Source of the DNA: Anaerolineaceae bacterium
GTDB taxonomy: Bacteria; Chloroflexota; Anaerolineae; Anaerolineales; Anaerolineaceae
Direction: 5' to 3'
DNA: 11,904 nucleotides
NCBI GenBank assembly: GCA_027348305.1
Contig: DAIEPS010000038.1
Location: forward strand, 1 to 11,904
Shown: one piece after another, positions 5,778-11,904 of the stretch
Numbering within the stretch: position 1 is the first letter of the stretch
Layout: each line of letters opens with the position of its first letter
The notes under the pieces: generated by a model
Told to the model about the DNA's origin: nothing
Databases searched by the model: none
The model's input: the letters and a program-made list of their open reading frames with translations, nothing else
Translations under genes and position numbers: made by a program

Positions 5778-6365
5778 ATGAATGGACTAGGAATATTCAA
5801 GGGTTTACTCATCACCCTGAAACACTTTTTTGATACCTACCTTGCCGATTTTTTGCACAGGCAAAAGAATCTGCCGCTGGAAGATAAGAGAGGCATGGTT
5901 GATTCTTCCGGTTTGTTTACCGTTCAATACCCTGAAGAAGTAATTGAATCGCCCGAAGAATTCAGAGTCGTGCCGTTCCTTGTGTATGAAGCCGGCGAGA
6001 ACGGTGAACGCAACTATCGCTGTACCTCGTGCGGTATTTGCTCAAAGGTATGTCCGACGCAGTGCATCTATATCACGCGCAAGAAAGATCCTGAGACGGG
6101 AAAACCCATCCCATCACCTGAAGCTTTTTATATTGATACAGATAAGTGTATGAACTGCGGTTTCTGTGCTGAATTCTGCCCGTTTGACGCGATCAAGATG
6201 AACCACGATTTTGAGATGTCCACTTACGTTCGCGGTGAGACGCATATTTTCAATAAAGAGAAGTTGGGAAAACCGGTCGAATACTATGCTAAAATTCGTC
6301 CTGTTAATTATGCTCTCGAAGAGGCAGAGAAGGCTGCTAAAGCTGAGAAAACCACTGCCGCTTAA
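5778..6365 (+). CDS. nuoI: NADH-quinone oxidoreductase subunit I (2x[4Fe-4S] ferredoxin-like)
   Basis: NuoI is the 8Fe ferredoxin-like subunit that carries clusters N6a/N6b and feeds NuoB. In this 195-residue protein the two motifs are CTSCGICSKVCP (Cys82, 85, 88, 92) and CMNCGFCAEFCP (Cys124, 127, 130, 134), with an extra Cys96 after the first. The N-terminal amphipathic or hydrophobic stretch (residues 5-25) fits a membrane-proximal anchor. A charged Lys/Glu/Ala-rich tail closes the protein. GGAGG at 5768-5772 lies 5 nt before the ATG. It follows nuoCD directly, with no nuoH between, and no other nuo genes follow. In isolation it could be confused with other 2x[4Fe-4S] proteins of hydrogenase-like complexes, but the company of nuoB and nuoCD makes NuoI the best call. 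Confidence 0.9.
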   Translation: MNGLGIFKGLLITLKHFFDTYLADFLHRQKNLPLEDKRGMVDSSGLFTVQYPEEVIESPEEFRVVPFLVYEAGENGERNYRCTSCGICSKVCPTQCIYITRKKDPETGKPIPSPEAFYIDTDKCMNCGFCAEFCPFDAIKMNHDFEMSTYVRGETHIFNKEKLGKPVEYYAKIRPVNYALEEAEKAAKAEKTTAA

Positions 6366-6382
6366 CTTGATGAAAGCAGCTT

Positions 6383-6709
6383 ATGTTCAATACTGACACT
6401 GAAATGTTGTTCCCGATACGCGTGATTCCCTCCCTGGAGGATATGCGCGGGCAGGAATGGCAGTCACTGATCGAGCATCTCTCGAATGAACAGACAGAAG
6501 ACAATGAAAAGATCGCGCTGACCGCATTGATCGTCAAGCTGGCCGGATGCGCGGGCTGTAATACGGATTCGTTCCGTGCAATGAAAGGTTGCACGCAATG
6601 CGCGCGTTTGATCATCAAACGCTTCAAAGGCAGCGATGCTGACCTGATCCGCAGTTATCAAGATTGTCAAAAAGAAGTGAACAGTTACTTATCCAAACGG
6701 GATCAGTAG
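6383..6709 (+). CDS. Small five-cysteine protein of unknown function, between nuoI and mrp
   Basis: I do not recognise a named family for this 108-residue protein. It has paired CxxC motifs, GCAGC (Cys56, Cys59) and GCTQC (Cys70, Cys73), separated by ten residues, and a fifth cysteine at 95. The cysteine block follows a helical segment (ALTALIVKLA) and precedes a basic one (ARLIIKRFKG). Spacing CxxC-x10-CxxC would suit a metal site, either zinc or an Fe-S cluster. There is no signal peptide, so it is probably cytoplasmic. It lies 17 nt after nuoI and 20 nt before mrp in the same operon, suggesting a part in Fe-S handling or complex assembly; that is inference from context only. The ribosome binding site is weak. 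An in-frame Met at residue 8 is an alternative start. Confidence 0.82.
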   Translation: MFNTDTEMLFPIRVIPSLEDMRGQEWQSLIEHLSNEQTEDNEKIALTALIVKLAGCAGCNTDSFRAMKGCTQCARLIIKRFKGSDADLIRSYQDCQKEVNSYLSKRDQ

Positions 6710-6729
6710 ACCCTGATCAAAAGGAAATA

Positions 6730-7791
6730 ATGACAACCAAAGAAGCAGTAATCGCCGCGCTCGGCGGCGTCATTGAACCTGAATTGCATAAAGACCTGAT
6801 CACCCTAAAAATGGTGGAAGATCTAGAGATCAAGGGCAGTGAGGTGTCTTTTAAGATCGTTTTGACCACGCCAGCCTGCCCATTGGTGGAAAAGATCAGG
6901 AATGATGCCACCAAGGCTGTAAAAGCGCTGGAGGGTGTCTCAAAAGTAACCATTGAGATGGATTCTCGTGTGGCTTCTGATGGACAGGCACGCGAAATGC
7001 TCAAACTGCCCATCAAAAATGCCGTGGCCATCGCTTCTGGTAAAGGCGGTGTGGGAAAATCCACGGTGGCGGTAAACGTGGCTGTTACATTAGCCGCAAA
7101 GGGCGCGCGGGTAGGGTTGCTGGATGCCGACATCTACGGGCCGAATATCCCCACCATGATGGGGGTTGAAAGGCTCCCCAATCCCGTTAACGGCCGTCTG
7201 ATGCCTGCGGAATCGTTTGGTGTCAAGATGATGTCCATCGGTTTCATGGTCGCTCCCGGCCAGCCGCTCATCTGGCGTGGACCGATGCTGCACACTGCCA
7301 TCCGCCAGTTTCTGGCCGATGTGGAGTGGGGTGAGCTGGATTACCTGATCATAGATCTTCCGCCTGGCACGGGAGACGCGCAGCTCAGCCTGATGCAGAA
7401 CCTTCCGCTGAGCGGGGGCGCGATCGTTACGCTGCCACAACTCGTCTCTCTTGAAGATGCCGGCCGCGGATTGCAGATGTTTAAAGAATTAAAGGTGCCA
7501 GTATTGGGCGTGGTTGAAAATATGAGCTATCTGGCCATGCCTGATGGCAGTAAAATGGATCTATTCGGAACTGGCGGCGGGCAAACGCTGGCTGAAAAAA
7601 TGGATGTTCCGTTCCTGGGCAGCATCCCCATTGACCCGCAGGTCCGCATTGGCGGAGACAGCGGAAATCCAGTGACACTGGCCAAGCCTGAAAGTGAAGT
7701 CGCCAAAGCATTAGTAAGTGTTACTGAGAAAATTGCTGCACAGGTCAGCATTACGGCTTATGCCCAGGCACAGAAAGAGGCAGTCTCGTGA
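6730..7791 (+). CDS. mrp: Mrp/ApbC/Nbp35-family P-loop ATPase (Fe-S carrier), without the usual CxxC
   Basis: Mrp/ApbC proteins bind and deliver Fe-S clusters using ATP. This 353-residue protein has an N-terminal MIP18/DUF59 domain (residues 1 to about 80, with TTPACPL at 47-52). A deviant Walker A GKGGVGKST follows at 104-112, then DADIYGPNIPTMMG and DLPPGTGD. Most family members have CPxC-like cysteines after VENMSY; here the segment reads VENMSYLAMPDGSKMDLFG, with no cysteine. Cys50 in the DUF59 domain is the only cysteine in the whole protein. It may therefore not hold a cluster in the usual way, or may do so with a partner. I choose the ATG at 6730 because AAGGA (6721-6725) precedes it and homology begins there; the upstream in-frame start at 6664 would overlap the previous gene. 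Its stop overlaps the next start (GTGA). Confidence 0.93.
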   Translation: MTTKEAVIAALGGVIEPELHKDLITLKMVEDLEIKGSEVSFKIVLTTPACPLVEKIRNDATKAVKALEGVSKVTIEMDSRVASDGQAREMLKLPIKNAVAIASGKGGVGKSTVAVNVAVTLAAKGARVGLLDADIYGPNIPTMMGVERLPNPVNGRLMPAESFGVKMMSIGFMVAPGQPLIWRGPMLHTAIRQFLADVEWGELDYLIIDLPPGTGDAQLSLMQNLPLSGGAIVTLPQLVSLEDAGRGLQMFKELKVPVLGVVENMSYLAMPDGSKMDLFGTGGGQTLAEKMDVPFLGSIPIDPQVRIGGDSGNPVTLAKPESEVAKALVSVTEKIAAQVSITAYAQAQKEAVS

Positions 7792-8705
7792 CCGATCAAA
7801 CACAAACTTCACCCAGTATTGTCGGGGTCCGTTTTTCAAAGGTAGGAAAGATCTACCATTTTGATGCAAGAAAGATTGAGGAATTAAGATTGGGGGATGT
7901 GGTTGTGGTTGAAACCAGCCGTGGATGGCAGCTAGGCGAGGTCGTCGTGATGGTGTCTGACCCTGTGGTGCCGCCTGAAGGTACATGGAAGACCCTTGAC
8001 AGGCTTGCCACACCCAAAGATCTGATGCAGCGTCAAAACTGGCAAGCCAGAGAGCTGGATGTGGTTGAAGTCGCCAGGAAACGATTAAAAGAATTGCGTT
8101 TGCAGGGCGTGAAGATCATCTTCAGCGAATACAGTTATGACGGCACGAAGCTGACCATCTTCTTCAGCAGTGACTCAGAAGACAAGGTGGACCTCAAATC
8201 GATGCGCTCGGATATGCAGCGTGTCTACGCACCGGCACAGGTTGAACTGCGGCAGATCGGTCCGCGCGACGTGGCCAAAGTATTGGGCGGCATGGGGGCA
8301 TGCGGACTTGAAACACGCTGCTGCTCAAAATTCATCACTGAATTCAGCTCCATATCCATCCGCATGGCCAAGGAGCAGGGCATTTCGCTGACACCGACAG
8401 AGATCACCGGCATGTGCGGCAGGCTGCGCTGCTGTTTGATCTATGAATATGAGAATTATGTGGAAGCCCGCAAACTGTTTCCCAAGAAGAACAAACGGGT
8501 CATCACCCCGGACGGAACAGGCAAGGTCATTGATGTCTCACCGATCCGCGAGATGGTACTGGTTGAACTGCCCGAGATCGGGCGCAAGGAATATCACAAG
8601 GATGTCTTGAAACCCGCCGACGAACTGGAAGCGCTGGAAAACAAGGCTCAACAAACTGGCGGAGGTCATGGTGGCGGCGGATGTGGACAGTGTCAAAGAC
8701 GTTAA
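7788..8705 (+). CDS. ricT: PSP1-domain protein, RicT/YaaT family
   Basis: The 305-residue protein matches the PSP1 family. Its Bacillus subtilis member YaaT (RicT) works with RicA and RicF in an Fe-S-containing complex that affects mRNA maturation by RNase Y, sporulation and competence. The PSP1 core shows GDVVVVET near residue 37 and the cysteine blocks GACGLETRCCSKF (Cys172, 178, 179) and GMCGRLRCCLIYE (Cys210, 215, 216), which are the conserved ligand positions. The C-terminus is unusual: GGGHGGGGCGQCQRR adds a His/Gly-rich stretch and a CGQC pair (Cys299, 302), a possible metal-binding tail. It starts with GTG overlapping the mrp stop by 4 bp and overlaps the next gene by 38 nt. No RicA or RicF homologue is seen nearby. 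Confidence 0.88.
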   Translation: MTDQTQTSPSIVGVRFSKVGKIYHFDARKIEELRLGDVVVVETSRGWQLGEVVVMVSDPVVPPEGTWKTLDRLATPKDLMQRQNWQARELDVVEVARKRLKELRLQGVKIIFSEYSYDGTKLTIFFSSDSEDKVDLKSMRSDMQRVYAPAQVELRQIGPRDVAKVLGGMGACGLETRCCSKFITEFSSISIRMAKEQGISLTPTEITGMCGRLRCCLIYEYENYVEARKLFPKKNKRVITPDGTGKVIDVSPIREMVLVELPEIGRKEYHKDVLKPADELEALENKAQQTGGGHGGGGCGQCQRR

Positions 8706-9444
8706 ATATCCTCCTGTTTTAGAGGATTTTGAAGGTTGGAACGAGAAGAAAAGAATCCTGGTCATCCTGGCGCATCCGGATGACCCTGAGTTTTTCATGG
8801 GGGCGACGCTGTCGCGCTGGGGGGCACTGGGTCATGAGATCCGCTACTGTCTGCTGACCACCGGTCAAAAAGGCTCACAGGATGTGGATCAGAAGCCGGA
8901 AGTTCTGGCGGCGTTGCGTAAAACGGAACAGCAAAACGCTGCCAACATTCTGGGTGTGAAAAGCATCGAATTTCTCGATTATGTGGATGGCGAGGTCATC
9001 CCAGACCTGGAGATGCGCAAGAAGATCGTGCGCGTCATTCGCAGATATAAACCGCAAATCGTGGTCAGCAGCGATCCGCTGAATTACTTTCCAGGGGATA
9101 ACCGGGTGAATCATCCAGACCATCGGGCGGCGGGGCAGGCGGTTTTGGACGCGGTTTTCCCGGCTGCCGGAAACCCGATGTTCTTTCCCGAATTGATCAG
9201 TGAAGAAGCACTTATGCCGGTAAACGTGGCTGAGTTATGGTTCTCCATCCCGGCCGAAGCCAATCTTGTAGTGGACGTAAGCCGGTATTTTGACGAAAAG
9301 ATCAAAGCCATCCTTTGCCACCGGTCCCAGATCAATATGGATGTCAAGAAGTTCGAAGAAATGATGAAAACACGCTGGGTAACAGTCAATGAGCAGTGGC
9401 AACAGGTTTACCTTGAGCGGTTCAGAAGGATCGTATTTGGATAA
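8668..9444 (+). CDS. PIG-L/LmbE-family deacetylase
   Basis: PIG-L/LmbE enzymes are zinc-dependent deacetylases acting on N-acetylglucosamine-type substrates (examples: MshB in mycothiol and BshB in bacillithiol synthesis). This 258-residue protein has the zinc motif AHPDDPEF (35-42) and the second motif NHPDHRAAGQAV (148-159), whose last histidine is the usual third ligand. It also has a helix RKTEQQNAANILGV typical of the family. There is no signal peptide, so the protein is cytoplasmic. The substrate is not evident from sequence or neighbours. The first 38 nt overlap the end of ricT, implying coupled translation. GGAGGT (8661-8666) is only 2 nt from GGAGG end to the ATG at 8668 but 5 nt from the in-frame GTG at 8671, so the real start may be 8671. 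It appears to end the operon; I see no clear terminator after it. Confidence 0.9.
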   Translation: MVAADVDSVKDVKYPPVLEDFEGWNEKKRILVILAHPDDPEFFMGATLSRWGALGHEIRYCLLTTGQKGSQDVDQKPEVLAALRKTEQQNAANILGVKSIEFLDYVDGEVIPDLEMRKKIVRVIRRYKPQIVVSSDPLNYFPGDNRVNHPDHRAAGQAVLDAVFPAAGNPMFFPELISEEALMPVNVAELWFSIPAEANLVVDVSRYFDEKIKAILCHRSQINMDVKKFEEMMKTRWVTVNEQWQQVYLERFRRIVFG

Positions 9445-9458
9445 AGGCATATAATCAG

Positions 9459-9473
9459 ATTAATAGTATTAAT
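9459..9473. repeat. AT-rich palindrome upstream of the FCD regulator promoter
   Basis: ATTAATAGTATTAAT is a perfect 7+1+7 inverted repeat located 21 nt before the -35 box of the downstream regulator. A second, shorter inverted repeat, GTCA-TTAT-TGAC (9487-9498), overlaps that -35 box. Either could bind the FCD regulator or another factor. In such AT-rich DNA the first could also be chance. Confidence 0.4.
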
Positions 9474-9493
9474 ATTGATTACATTTGTCATTA

Positions 9494-9521
9494 TTGACCA
9501 TTTCGGAAGACTTGTTATACT
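9494..9521 (+). promoter_or_regulatory. Predicted promoter of the FCD regulator-korA unit
   Basis: TTGACC (9494-9499) and TATACT (9516-9521) are separated by 16 nt, a good housekeeping promoter. Transcription would start near 9528, about 33 nt before the regulator ATG. It marks the start of a new transcription unit after the PIG-L gene. Confidence 0.65.
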
Positions 9522-9560
9522 CTATTTGTCTGAATAATCGGATGATTAGGGTATATTTTT

Positions 9561-10259
9561 ATGGAAACCACACAAAAACGTTACCAAATTTCTGAACTGC
9601 TTAAATACCTGGCTTCGCTTCCAGAAGACGAGAATACGCGTATCCCACCTTTGGCAGAATTGAGCCAGATATTGGGTATCAGTGTTGCCAGTTTGCGCGA
9701 ACAGTTAGAAGTTGCGCGCATGATGGGCATTCTGGAGATCAAGCCCAAAGCCGGGATCAAGAAGAACCAGTATCAACTTAAACCAGCGCTGCTTGCCAGC
9801 CTATCTTACGGTGTGGAAGTCAATAATCGTTTGTTCTGGCAGGTTGCTGACATGCGCAAGCACCTTGAAGCCGCTTACTTTATCGATGCGGTTCAAATGC
9901 TTTCGACAGCCGATAAAGAAGAACTCTCAGCACTGGTAAAAAAGGCGCAGCAAAAGTTGCGCAGCATCCCCAGTCAACTGCCAAATGCGGAACACCGCCA
10001 ATTTCACCTCACCATGTACCGGCGTTTGAGCAATCACATGGTGTATGAATTCCTTGAAACTTACTGGGACCTTTACCGACTTACCGGCATGGATGTTTAC
10101 ACGGATATCAACTATGTAGACCGGGTCTGGCAGTACCACGGACGTATCGTGGAACAGATCAAAAACGGCAATTACACACAGGGAATGCAGATCCTCCTGG
10201 AGCACATGGATCTGATCAGCCAGCGTGAAAGACCTGCGCCGCGGCTATCATTCGAATAA
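9561..10259 (+). CDS. GntR-family transcriptional regulator with FCD domain
   Basis: The 232-residue protein has an N-terminal winged helix (IPPLAELSQILGISVASLREQL at 28-49, matching the GntR pattern with its LREQL recognition helix). An all-helical FCD ligand-binding domain follows, from about 90 to 220. FCD domains usually bind a metal through Asp-x3-His plus two further histidines. Here EHRQFHL (144-150) gives His149, with the Asp position replaced by His145, and later His193 (QYHGRIVEQI) and His215 (LLEHM) are in place. Members of this group typically sense carboxylic acids. Its gene lies 33 nt upstream of the korA-like gene on the same strand with its own promoter, so it probably controls that oxidoreductase and itself. 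No strong Shine-Dalgarno is visible; AGGG (9548-9551) is somewhat distant. Confidence 0.9.
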   Translation: METTQKRYQISELLKYLASLPEDENTRIPPLAELSQILGISVASLREQLEVARMMGILEIKPKAGIKKNQYQLKPALLASLSYGVEVNNRLFWQVADMRKHLEAAYFIDAVQMLSTADKEELSALVKKAQQKLRSIPSQLPNAEHRQFHLTMYRRLSNHMVYEFLETYWDLYRLTGMDVYTDINYVDRVWQYHGRIVEQIKNGNYTQGMQILLEHMDLISQRERPAPRLSFE

Positions 10260-10292
10260 CTCAAAACTTGAGATACGGAGACTGTTATCAAG

Positions 10293-11904
10293 ATGAGCCA
10301 AAAAGAATTAGTGGTAAATGATTTCTGCATCACCTTCAGCACAGTTAACGGATCGGGCAGCGCAACTGCCAACACCACCCTGATGAGAGCCCTGTTTAAA
10401 ATGGGCATTCCAGTATCCAGTAAAAATATCTTTCCTTCCAATATTCAAGGTTTACCCACCTGGTATACCTTGAGGTTGAGCAAAGACGGCTACATGGGCA
10501 GGGTTGAGCAGGACGATATCATCGTTGCCATGAATCCCACGACTTTACACAAAGAAATGCAATATCTCGCACCTGGCGGGGTATTCCTGTTGCCGGATGA
10601 CTTCAGTTTTGAGAGCACGCGCGACGATATTATCATTTACCGCATGCCGGTCAAAAAACTGGTTAAAGACGCGGAAGTGCCTCCAAGCTTGCGGGATTAC
10701 ATCTCAAATATGGTCTATGTCGGTGTTCTCAGCTTCCTTTTGGGTATCGAACTGGAATTGATCCACCAGGCGCTCGATTTTCAATTCAAAGGGCGGTTGA
10801 AACCGATCGACCAGAACTATCAGGTCGTTGAAGCAGCCTATTTATGGTCAAAACAAAACCTCACAAAAACAGACCCCTACAAAGCTGAAAAAATGCACGG
10901 CACCGATGACTGCATCATGACCGACGGCAACACAGCCGCCGCGTTGGGATCCATTTTTGGCGGGGTGCAATTCACGGGATGGTACCCGATCACACCCGCC
11001 ACCAGCCTGGCGGAGTCGCTGATGGAATACCTGCCGAAATACCGGGTGGACCCGGAAACAGGAAAAGATACTTTCGCAGTGGTGCAATCTGAAGATGAAC
11101 TAGCTGCGATCGGCATGGCTATCGGTGCCGGTTGGGGTGGACTGCGTTCCATGACCTCCACTTCGGGACCCGGGCTTTCGCTTATGTCTGAATACATTGG
11201 TCTGGCCTATTACGCTGAGGTTCCTGTTGTCATCTGGGATGTGCAGCGAGTAGGACCGAGCACGGGTATGCCCACACGTACCGCACAGGGCGACCTGACC
11301 CAGGCCAATTTCATCAGCCACGGCGACAAGAACATGGTCATCCTGATCCCAGGCTCGATCCAGGAATGTTTTGAATTCGGCTGGCGGGCGTTTGATATTG
11401 CAGAAAGGCTGCAAACCCCTGTGATCGTGCTTTCTGATCTCGATTTCGGCATGAACATGTGGACAAGTAAAAAATTCGAGTATCCAGACCAACCCATGGA
11501 CAGAGGCAAGGTGTTGTGGGAAGGCGATATGGAAGAATTCCTGGCCAAGCACGGCGGTGAATGGGGTCGTTACCGTGATGTGGATGGGGACGGAATTCCG
11601 TGGCGCACGCTGCCGGGCAACACGCATCCCAAATCGGCCTATTTCGCTCGTGGCACCAGCCATAACGAAGATACCGGCTATACGGAAGACCCCGAAAAAT
11701 GGGAAACCATCTTCAATCGTATAGCCAACAAATTTGAGACAGGAAAACAGTACCTGCCCAGGGCAGTGGCTGACGAAAGCCAACACGCAGCACTTGGGAT
11801 CATAGCCTCAGGGTCAGCGGACCCGGCCGTGCAGGAATCCCGCGATATGTTGGTTAAAAAAGGCATCAAGACGGATTATCTGCGCATCCGCAGCCTGCCA
11901 TTCG
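10293..11904 (+). CDS. korA: 2-oxoacid:acceptor oxidoreductase subunit alpha, gamma-alpha fusion (partial, C-terminus off the window)
   Basis: The open frame runs from ATG 10293 through the right edge (537 codons so far). The N-terminal 180 residues are the gamma domain of pyruvate/2-oxoacid:ferredoxin oxidoreductases (GSGSATANTTLMRALFKMG, then SSKNIFPSNIQGLPTWY). The alpha domain starts near residue 210 (GNTAAALGSIFGGVQFTGWYPITPATS), with TSTSGPGLSLMSE and DVQRVGPSTGMPTRTAQGDL. This arrangement and these motifs are those of KorA, which with the thiamine-diphosphate subunit KorB oxidises 2-oxoacids such as 2-oxoglutarate to acyl-CoA and reduces ferredoxin. Substrate preference cannot be read reliably, so 2-oxoglutarate is only the default. 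A korB gene would be expected just beyond the window. GGAG at 10277-10280 is a distant ribosome binding site. Confidence 0.93.
   Translation, partial: MSQKELVVNDFCITFSTVNGSGSATANTTLMRALFKMGIPVSSKNIFPSNIQGLPTWYTLRLSKDGYMGRVEQDDIIVAMNPTTLHKEMQYLAPGGVFLLPDDFSFESTRDDIIIYRMPVKKLVKDAEVPPSLRDYISNMVYVGVLSFLLGIELELIHQALDFQFKGRLKPIDQNYQVVEAAYLWSKQNLTKTDPYKAEKMHGTDDCIMTDGNTAAALGSIFGGVQFTGWYPITPATSLAESLMEYLPKYRVDPETGKDTFAVVQSEDELAAIGMAIGAGWGGLRSMTSTSGPGLSLMSEYIGLAYYAEVPVVIWDVQRVGPSTGMPTRTAQGDLTQANFISHGDKNMVILIPGSIQECFEFGWRAFDIAERLQTPVIVLSDLDFGMNMWTSKKFEYPDQPMDRGKVLWEGDMEEFLAKHGGEWGRYRDVDGDGIPWRTLPGNTHPKSAYFARGTSHNEDTGYTEDPEKWETIFNRIANKFETGKQYLPRAVADESQHAALGIIASGSADPAVQESRDMLVKKGIKTDYLRIRSLPF

Noticed and set aside
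6664..6729. Longer Mrp start
   Set aside because: It overlaps the preceding small gene by 46 nt, and the ATG at 6730 has AAGGA before it and matches the start of the DUF59 domain.
10172..11869. Several minus-strand open frames over korA
   Set aside because: They are shadows of a continuous plus-strand frame with clear KorA motifs, and none has a recognisable domain.

Overview
The window looks like a chromosomal segment of an anaerobic or facultative bacterium, most likely a member of the Chloroflexota (Anaerolineae-like). That assignment is an inference from gene content and order (a short nuoB-nuoCD-nuoI run followed by mrp, a PSP1/RicT gene, a PIG-L deacetylase, an FCD regulator and a KorA-type oxidoreductase) and from protein style; no rRNA or other taxonomic marker is present. 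There are no mobile elements, CRISPR arrays or tRNA genes.

Layout. (1) Positions 1-436, minus strand: the N-terminal part of an unrecognised single-pass membrane protein that runs off the left edge. (2) Positions 437-2657, plus strand: a promoter, a leader of about 300 nt containing a recognisable glmS ribozyme (self-cleavage predicted between 538 and 539) with an unusual insertion in stem P3, then glmS, ending at a bidirectional terminator. (3) Positions 2638-3186, minus strand: a winged-helix regulator that converges on glmS and shares its terminator. (4) Positions 3187-3363: a divergent control region with two matching inverted repeats, one over the regulator's own promoter and one next to the promoter of the plus-strand operon. 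(5) Positions 3364-8705 or 9444, plus strand: a tightly packed operon of nuoB, a nuoC-nuoD fusion, nuoI, a small five-cysteine protein, an Mrp/ApbC-type ATPase without the usual CxxC, RicT/YaaT (PSP1 domain) and an overlapping PIG-L deacetylase. (6) Positions 9445-11904, plus strand: a new promoter, a GntR-family FCD regulator, and the start of a gamma-alpha fused 2-oxoacid:ferredoxin oxidoreductase subunit (korA-like) cut by the right edge.

How the genes fit together. glmS makes glucosamine-6-phosphate for cell envelope synthesis, and its leader ribozyme should give feedback control by that product. The middle operon has a strong iron-sulfur theme: NuoB and NuoI are Fe-S subunits of the complex I peripheral arm, Mrp proteins are Fe-S carriers, RicT-type proteins belong to an Fe-S-containing complex, and the small protein has paired CxxC motifs. 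No NADH-oxidising (E/F/G) or membrane-arm subunits follow, so these must be elsewhere in the genome, or the arm takes electrons from another donor. The KorA-like enzyme at the right edge reduces ferredoxin, a plausible but unproven donor.

The items most worth a second look are the glmS ribozyme with its roughly 40-nt P3 insertion, a 9-nt upstream segment complementary to its P3/P3.1 strand, the paired operators at 3188-3294, the Mrp without CxxC, and the small Cys-rich protein.
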